A DNA stretch of 28,360 nucleotides from ATZT02 sp038124905 (GTDB lineage: Bacteria; Actinomycetota; Actinomycetes; S36-B12; UBA5976): assembly GCA_038124905.1 (NCBI GenBank), contig JAYPCW010000012.1:1-28360 (forward strand). Direction: 5' to 3'. The position numbers and the translations under genes are program-made. Below are positions 23,867 to 28,360 of this stretch, one piece after another (the first letter of the stretch is position 1; each line of letters begins with the position of its first letter). The notes under the pieces were generated by a model. It was not told the origin of the DNA. It searched no databases and worked only from the letters and a program-made list of their open reading frames with translations.

Positions 23867-23901
23867 TTGTGGACTTATCAAAATGGCTCTAGATTTAGAG
23901 C
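23867..23901 (+). promoter_or_regulatory. Leaderless promoter overlapped by a palindrome
   Basis: TTGTGG (23867-23872), a 17-base spacer, and TAGATT (23890-23895) precede the ATG at 23902 by six bases, predicting transcription from or next to the A of ATG. The same bases form a perfect inverted repeat, GCTCTA-GATT-TAGAGC (23886-23901), ending directly at the start codon. Binding of a repressor there would block RNA polymerase. No regulator gene is adjacent. Confidence 0.55.
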
Positions 23902-24783
23902 ATGCTCGATCAAGTAGTCCAAACCGCTAAAGCCCAGGTGCGCATCCGCCGCAAGGTTAATGAGGATGCGGAGCCCGCGGTATTTATTCATGGACTTGGT
24001 GCATCAGGCCATAACTGGTTTCCTTTAATGAATGAATTTGGCAACATCCTTGACATGACCGCACCGGATCTGCCTGGATTTGGCTTGTCGTTGCCTCCGA
24101 AAGATAAAGATCATTCCCCTAAGAATTTTGCTGAGATCTTAGCTGAGGTTATCGAGAGAACCTACCCTGGCAAGAGCGTTCATGTTTTTGGAAACTCTCT
24201 AGGTGGATCAGTTTCGGTTTATCTGGCAGCAAACTACAAAGAACTGGTAAGAAGCGTCAATTTAATTTCACCAGCACTTCCAACGCTTTACCCGTATCTC
24301 AGCGCAGCTCCCGTGGTTTTAAGTGCGATTCCTAAATTTGGCGAAAAGTTGATGGATAAGTATTTTGAATTACCTCCAGAAGAACGTGCTAAAAACACAA
24401 TTCAAACGACTTTTGGAGATCCAAAAAATACTCCTTCCGGATGGCAAGAAGCAATCGCCAAAGAATTAGCCATTAGAGATGGTCAGCCACACCAATTACC
24501 CAGTTTGCTGGCTACCTTGAGGTCTTTGCTTGCAACTTTTTGGGATCGCTCACCCGAGGCTCCGTGGAATTTAGTCAAAGAAATCTCCGCCCCGATGACT
24601 TTCATCTATGGCGCTAAAGACAAGTTAGTTCATCCACGCGCTGCTAAAAAAGTTCCTTATTTTGCACCAAGTGCAAATGTGAAAGTTTGGCAAGACACCG
24701 GCCATGTGGCTCATATTGAGCACAGCGCCAGGGTTGCTGAAGAATTTTCTCGAAATCTTCTGCAAAACCGCATCACTTACTAG
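23902..24783 (+). CDS. Alpha/beta hydrolase, esterase/MhpC-like
   Basis: The 293-residue soluble hydrolase has FIHGLGASGHNW (oxyanion HG, 30-31), nucleophile S99 in FGNSLGGS, D240 in YGAKDKLVHP and H268 in DTGHVAHIE. It has a helical cap around 130-210. It is not closely similar to the hydrolase at 22720-23586. The start ATG has no Shine-Dalgarno sequence and follows a -10-like box by six bases. The glutamine-synthetase-like gene starts 28 bases after its stop, so it may be the first gene of the amine operon and act on a side product, or it may be independent. The substrate is unknown. Confidence 0.87.
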   Translation: MLDQVVQTAKAQVRIRRKVNEDAEPAVFIHGLGASGHNWFPLMNEFGNILDMTAPDLPGFGLSLPPKDKDHSPKNFAEILAEVIERTYPGKSVHVFGNSLGGSVSVYLAANYKELVRSVNLISPALPTLYPYLSAAPVVLSAIPKFGEKLMDKYFELPPEERAKNTIQTTFGDPKNTPSGWQEAIAKELAIRDGQPHQLPSLLATLRSLLATFWDRSPEAPWNLVKEISAPMTFIYGAKDKLVHPRAAKKVPYFAPSANVKVWQDTGHVAHIEHSARVAEEFSRNLLQNRITY

Positions 24784-24797
24784 TAGCGTCTTCCCTA

Positions 24798-24805
24798 GGG
24801 AGGGA
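24798..24805 (+). promoter_or_regulatory. Ribosome site GGGAGGGA deciding the GTG start
   Basis: GGGAGGGA is spaced six bases from the GTG at 24812. The site overlaps a perfect 10-base palindrome, TCCCTAGGGA (24792-24801), and TCCCT could pair with the AGGGA of the site, so limited translational masking is possible. Confidence 0.6.
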
Positions 24806-24811
24806 CCAACT

Positions 24812-26194
24812 GTGAGTTCTCAAATAAAGCAATCCGCTAGCGCAGCACTTAAATACTCTGATCTTGAAGCGGACATCAAATCCGGAAAAATCGATACTGT
24901 ATTAGTGGCAATCGTTGACATGCAAGGTCGCTTGCAAGGCAAAAGAGTTCATGGTGATTTCTTTTTAAAAGAGGTCGCTTCACACGCCACCGAAGGCTGT
25001 AACTATTTGTTAGCGGTAGATGTTGATATGAATACTGTTCCAGGCTATGCGATGAGTTCTTGGGACCGCGGTTACAGCGACTTTATGATGAAGCCAGATT
25101 GGGATACCTTATGTCGTATCCCGTGGCTGGACGGAACTGCCTTTATTTTGGCTGATGCTTTGTGGCTAGATGAGTCTGATGTAGTTGCCTCACCAAGACA
25201 AATTCTAAAATCGCAAATTTCTCGTCTAGCAGAACATAATTTGGTCCCTTACACCGGAACGGAACTTGAATTTATTGTTTTCAATGACACTTATGAGATG
25301 GCATGGGATAAAGGTTACAGAGATTTAATCCCGGCAAATCAATACAACATTGATTACTCATTGCTAGGCACAAGTCGCGTAGAAGGTCTGCTAAGAGCAA
25401 TTCGCCTGGGCATGGCTGGTGCCGGCTTAGAAGTTGAAAGCGCTAAGGGTGAGTGCAACTTAGGTCAACACGAAATTGCTTTTAGATATTCAGATGCTTT
25501 AACTACTGCAGATCGCCATGTGCTTTACAAATTGGGAGCAAAGGAAATCGCTTCTGAGATGGGTTACGCACTAACTTTCATGGCTAAATTCAATGAACGT
25601 GAAGGCAACTCTTGCCATATTCATTTATCAGTAAGAGATAAAGCAGGAAATCCAGTTATGGCAGATGATTCAGATCAATATGGAATGAGTCAACTTGCTA
25701 AATCTTTTATTGCGGGGCAGATCAAATATATGCGCGAATTAACTTTGTTTTTTGCGCCAAATATAAATTCTTATAAGCGTTATGTGGAAGGATCTTTCGC
25801 ACCCACTGCAATTAAGTGGGGACCAGACAATAGAACTTGCGCACTTCGCTTAGTCGGTCACGGCCAATCACTACGTTTTGAAAACCGGGTGCCCGGTGGA
25901 GATGTAAATCCGTATTTAGCTGAAGCTGCCATGATTGCTGCTGGTATTGCTGGCATTGAAGAAAAGCTCGAGCTAGAAGCACCATTTACTGGCAATGCTT
26001 ATAAATCTGATGCTCAAAGAGTGCCAGAAACATTGCAAGAAGCAGCAGACCTTTGGGCAAAGAGTGGGTTTGTCAAAAAGACATTTGGCGAAGAAGTTCA
26101 AGAGCACTATTTGAATATGGCCAACACAGAATTGAAGGCTTTTAACGGCGCGGTAACCGATTGGGAGCGCTTTAGAACCTTCGAACGTATGTAA
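24812..26194 (+). CDS. Glutamine synthetase-like gamma-glutamyl-amine ligase (GlnA4/GlnA3 type)
   Basis: The 460-residue protein is a type I glutamine synthetase homologue. Counting from the GTG at 24812, it has TELEF (150-154), the metal/ammonia-side NSCHIHLS (266-273), SYKRYVEGSFAPT, GPDNRT (338-343) and ENRVPGGDVNPYLAEA. It lacks the C-terminal adenylylation motif of GlnA1 and diverges from it in the ammonia/substrate region. Homologues of this class in actinobacteria ligate glutamate to polyamines or ethanolamine (GlnA2/3/4). The next genes, an aldehyde dehydrogenase and an SDR, match the M. tuberculosis cluster glnA4-aldC-SDR and support amine catabolism. The frame is open upstream to 24704, inside the hydrolase, but GGGAGGGA six bases before the GTG fixes the start. 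The amine used cannot be told from sequence. Confidence 0.88.
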   Translation: MSSQIKQSASAALKYSDLEADIKSGKIDTVLVAIVDMQGRLQGKRVHGDFFLKEVASHATEGCNYLLAVDVDMNTVPGYAMSSWDRGYSDFMMKPDWDTLCRIPWLDGTAFILADALWLDESDVVASPRQILKSQISRLAEHNLVPYTGTELEFIVFNDTYEMAWDKGYRDLIPANQYNIDYSLLGTSRVEGLLRAIRLGMAGAGLEVESAKGECNLGQHEIAFRYSDALTTADRHVLYKLGAKEIASEMGYALTFMAKFNEREGNSCHIHLSVRDKAGNPVMADDSDQYGMSQLAKSFIAGQIKYMRELTLFFAPNINSYKRYVEGSFAPTAIKWGPDNRTCALRLVGHGQSLRFENRVPGGDVNPYLAEAAMIAAGIAGIEEKLELEAPFTGNAYKSDAQRVPETLQEAADLWAKSGFVKKTFGEEVQEHYLNMANTELKAFNGAVTDWERFRTFERM

Positions 26195-26225
26195 CTTCGA
26201 TACAACTTAATAAGGAGCAAGTAGC

Positions 26226-27587
26226 GTGTCTTTGCATCAAATCATTAACCCGGCAACTGAAGAAGTAATTGCCCAAGTTGAAGAATCCACTGAGGAGCAG
26301 ACTAAAGAAGCAATTGCCAAAAGCCAGATAGCCTTCAAAACTTGGCGAAATGTAGCCCCGGGTGAGCGAGCCAGACTGCTTCGTCGTTTTGCGCAAGTAG
26401 TTGAAGAAAATATTCCGGTTTTAGCAAAGCTTGAAGTTGAAAACTCAGGTCACACTATTTCTAACGCAACTTGGGAAGCCGGAAACGTTAGAGATGTTTT
26501 GAATTATTATGCAGGAGCCCCAGAGCGAAATTTTGGTAAACAAATACCCGTTCCCAATGGTGTAGACATAACCTTTCGCGAGCCCATCGGAGTAATTGGA
26601 ATCATCGTCCCTTGGAATTTTCCAATGCCAATTGCTGGCTGGGGATTGGCCCCAGCGCTTGCTGCAGGAAATACCGTAATCATGAAACCTGCAGAAGTAA
26701 CACCGCTATCTGCAATGAAACTCGCTGAGTTAGCCCTGATTGCTGGCATTCCAGAAAACGTATTCCAAGTTGTCACTGGCGCGGGGCGAGTGGTTGGCGA
26801 AACTTTGGTACAAGACCCACGCGTTGGAAAAATCGTCTTCACCGGCTCAACTGAAGTTGGAACCAGCATCATGGCTAAATGCGCTCCGAACGTAAAGCGC
26901 ATTACTTTAGAACTTGGTGGCAAATCAGCCAACATAATTTTTGATGACGCTGATTTAGAAAAAGCTGCCGCTGCAGCGCCATACGCAGTTTTTGATAATG
27001 CCGGTCAAGATTGCTGTGCTCGCAGTCGCATCTTGGTGCAAGAAAGTATCTATGAAAAATTCATGGAGAAATTTGAAGTCGCAGTCAAAAATGTAAAAGT
27101 TGATGACCCGATGCTTAACACCACCGAGATGGGCCCGCTAATTACCGCAAGCCACAAAGCAAATGTGATGAGCTTTATAGATGAATCTCTAGTGGCTTTT
27201 CGTGGATCAGCCCCAAGTGGAAAAGGTTTTTGGGTACCGCCGACCGTCCTAGCTATCACTGATCGAAAGCATCGCACCCTAACTGAAGAAATTTTTGGGC
27301 CGGTGGTTTCCGTGGCTACATTTAAAGATGAAGCAGATGCCATAGAGCTAGCAAATGCCACCGATTATGGCTTGAGTGGTTCTATTTGGACGAATAATTC
27401 AGCAAGAGCATTTCGAGTTGCGCGTGGTTATGAAAGTGGAAACCTCTCGGTTAACTCACACTCTTCAGTTCGCTACTGGACACCTTTTGGTGGATTTAAG
27501 AAATCAGGTTTGGGTAGAGAATTAGGCCCGGATGCGTTAGATGCTTTCACTGAAGAAAAGAACGTATTTTTTAACACCGACATCTAA
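26226..27587 (+). CDS. Aldehyde dehydrogenase (AldC/PuuC-like)
   Basis: This NAD(P)-dependent aldehyde dehydrogenase has 453 residues. PWNFP carries N131, KPAE carries K154, FTGSTEVG is the cofactor-binding turn, LELGGKS holds the general base E229, and the catalytic Cys is C263 in GQDCCARSR, followed directly by C264. The C-terminal FGGFKKSGLGRELG is standard. In the presumed pathway it oxidises a gamma-glutamyl-amino-aldehyde, or the aldehyde from ethanolamine, to the acid. It starts with GTG at 26226 with AAGGAG eight bases upstream and lies 31 bases after the glutamine-synthetase-like gene. The M. tuberculosis parallel is aldC (Rv2858c). The exact aldehyde is inferred. Confidence 0.93.
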   Translation: MSLHQIINPATEEVIAQVEESTEEQTKEAIAKSQIAFKTWRNVAPGERARLLRRFAQVVEENIPVLAKLEVENSGHTISNATWEAGNVRDVLNYYAGAPERNFGKQIPVPNGVDITFREPIGVIGIIVPWNFPMPIAGWGLAPALAAGNTVIMKPAEVTPLSAMKLAELALIAGIPENVFQVVTGAGRVVGETLVQDPRVGKIVFTGSTEVGTSIMAKCAPNVKRITLELGGKSANIIFDDADLEKAAAAAPYAVFDNAGQDCCARSRILVQESIYEKFMEKFEVAVKNVKVDDPMLNTTEMGPLITASHKANVMSFIDESLVAFRGSAPSGKGFWVPPTVLAITDRKHRTLTEEIFGPVVSVATFKDEADAIELANATDYGLSGSIWTNNSARAFRVARGYESGNLSVNSHSSVRYWTPFGGFKKSGLGRELGPDALDAFTEEKNVFFNTDI

Positions 27588-27599
27588 GAGAGGAAACTG

Positions 27600-28360
27600 G
27601 TGGACAGACTAAAAGACCGGGTAGCAACAATTACCGGTGGTGGCAGCGGTATCGGAAGAGCCACAGCGATTCGCTTTGCGCAAGAGGGCGCCAAAGTAGT
27701 AATTGCTGATTTGGATGAAATAAACGGCCGCAAAGTCGCCGACGAAGTTGGCGGACACTTTATTAAGTGCAACGTAACAGACAAACAAAGCGTTGATGCA
27801 ATGTTTAAAGAAGTTTATGACAAATTTGGTTCAATTGATATCGCCTTTAATAATGCAGGTATTTCACCGCCTGAAGATGATTCAATTTTGATAACCGAGC
27901 TAGATGCCTGGGACAAGGTGCAACTAGTAAACCTAACCAGCGTTTACCTTTGCTGCAAAGCGGTAATCCCTTACATGCAAAAACAGGGAAAAGGCTCAAT
28001 CATTAACACCGCTTCATTCGTAGCAACTTTGGCAGCAGCAACCAGCCAAATTTCTTACACCGCTTCAAAAGGTGGCGTGTTAGCCATGACTCGTGAATTA
28101 GGTGTGCAATTTGCTCGCGAAGGAATTCGCGTTAACGCACTTAGCCCAGGGCCAGTTAACACTCCACTATTGCAAGAGTTATTTGCTAAAGATCCAGAGC
28201 GCGCACAAAGGCGTCTAGTGCACATCCCTATGGGACGCTTTGGCGAAGCAGAAGAATTAGCTGCCGCAGTAGCCTTCTTAGCAAGTGATGATTCATCCTT
28301 TATTACTGCTTCTAACTTTTTAGTTGATGGCGGTATTACTGGAGCGTACGTCACACCGCT
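27600..28360 (+). CDS. SDR-family oxidoreductase, 3' end missing
   Basis: This is a short-chain dehydrogenase/reductase in the classical subfamily. It reads 253 complete codons to the end of the window with no stop, and the final GAYVTP suggests only a few residues are lost. The start GTG at 27600 has GAGAGGA five bases upstream and is 12 bases after the aldehyde dehydrogenase stop. The NAD(P) motif is TGGGSGIGRA, D37 in IADLD suggests NAD(H), NNAG follows, and the active site has Ser in INTAS, then YTASK (YxxxK). It is the counterpart of Rv2857c in the mycobacterial glnA4-aldC cluster. The substrate, perhaps an alcohol or hydroxy acid from the amine pathway, is unknown. Confidence 0.93.
   Translation, partial: MDRLKDRVATITGGGSGIGRATAIRFAQEGAKVVIADLDEINGRKVADEVGGHFIKCNVTDKQSVDAMFKEVYDKFGSIDIAFNNAGISPPEDDSILITELDAWDKVQLVNLTSVYLCCKAVIPYMQKQGKGSIINTASFVATLAAATSQISYTASKGGVLAMTRELGVQFAREGIRVNALSPGPVNTPLLQELFAKDPERAQRRLVHIPMGRFGEAEELAAAVAFLASDDSSFITASNFLVDGGITGAYVTP

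Noticed and set aside
22720..24783. The two alpha/beta hydrolases as a recent duplication
   Set aside because: Their nucleophile elbows (GHSMGG and GNSLGG), caps and flanking motifs differ throughout; they are separate subfamilies.
24704..24811. N-terminal extension of the glutamine-synthetase-like protein
   Set aside because: This stretch is the other-frame shadow of the hydrolase C-terminus; the GTG at 24812 has a strong ribosome site and starts the conserved protein.
1..28360. CRISPR, prophage, insertion sequence, tRNA or rRNA
   Set aside because: I saw no repeat-spacer pattern, transposase or integrase, terminal inverted repeats, or tRNA-like or rRNA-like sequence in the short intergenic gaps. 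A tRNAscan and a repeat search would confirm this.

Overview
The window looks like chromosome from a streamlined, AT-leaning actinobacterium. The marker families are actinobacterial: MshB (mycothiol synthesis), a small DUF3117 protein, DUF3107, the actinobacterial form of DapD, a 7Fe ferredoxin, and an Rv0428c-like GNAT protein. The third codon positions are A/T-rich, genes are packed tightly, and no stretch of 300 bases lacks a gene; the longest gap is about 149 bases, at 8554-8702. My best guess is a freshwater acI-type lineage (Ca. Nanopelagicales), but that is inference and needs a phylogeny. I see no rRNA, tRNA, CRISPR array, insertion sequence, prophage or toxin-antitoxin pair.

Layout. 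At 1-4427 are the start of an unrecognised gene and rmuC on the minus strand, and ychF-typA on the plus strand. At 4424-8553 are a cytosolic DPP-IV-like peptidase, mshB with a small membrane protein, and a coiled-coil protein. At 8703-12969 are a membrane-anchored VanW-domain protein, cysteinyl-tRNA synthetase and a GNAT protein. At 13040-18361 is an amino-acid block: fdxA-pheA-tyrA-dapC in one direction, dapD opposite, then dapE. It covers phenylalanine/tyrosine synthesis and the succinylase branch of diaminopimelate/lysine synthesis. At 18346-20305 are a LOG-family protein, a SRPBCC protein, the DUF3117 protein and an O-methyltransferase. At 20415-23807 are HtrA and, opposite it, a DUF3107-hydrolase-Mrp operon. 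At 23902-28360 are a second alpha/beta hydrolase and a glutamine-synthetase-like/aldehyde dehydrogenase/SDR operon that probably breaks down amines by gamma-glutamylation; the last gene runs off the end.

From memory of the Mycobacterium tuberculosis map, the order typA, mshB, its small membrane partner, fdxC, dapC, dapD, dapE, LOG, Rv1211, O-methyltransferase, htrA, mrp follows Rv1165 to Rv1229c, with sigE, rseA and glycogen genes absent. The last operon resembles Rv2860c-Rv2857c without its amidotransferase.

All six convergent gene pairs overlap or are one base apart, leaving no room for ordinary terminators. Several genes appear to start at or very near their transcription start (TANNNT box six bases before ATG). 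I found no clear new defence or mobile system. The most notable signals are the missing sigE/rseA genes beside htrA, the missing amidotransferase in the amine operon, a palindrome over the promoter at 23886-23901, the DUF3107-hydrolase-Mrp operon, and an unusual CysRS signature.
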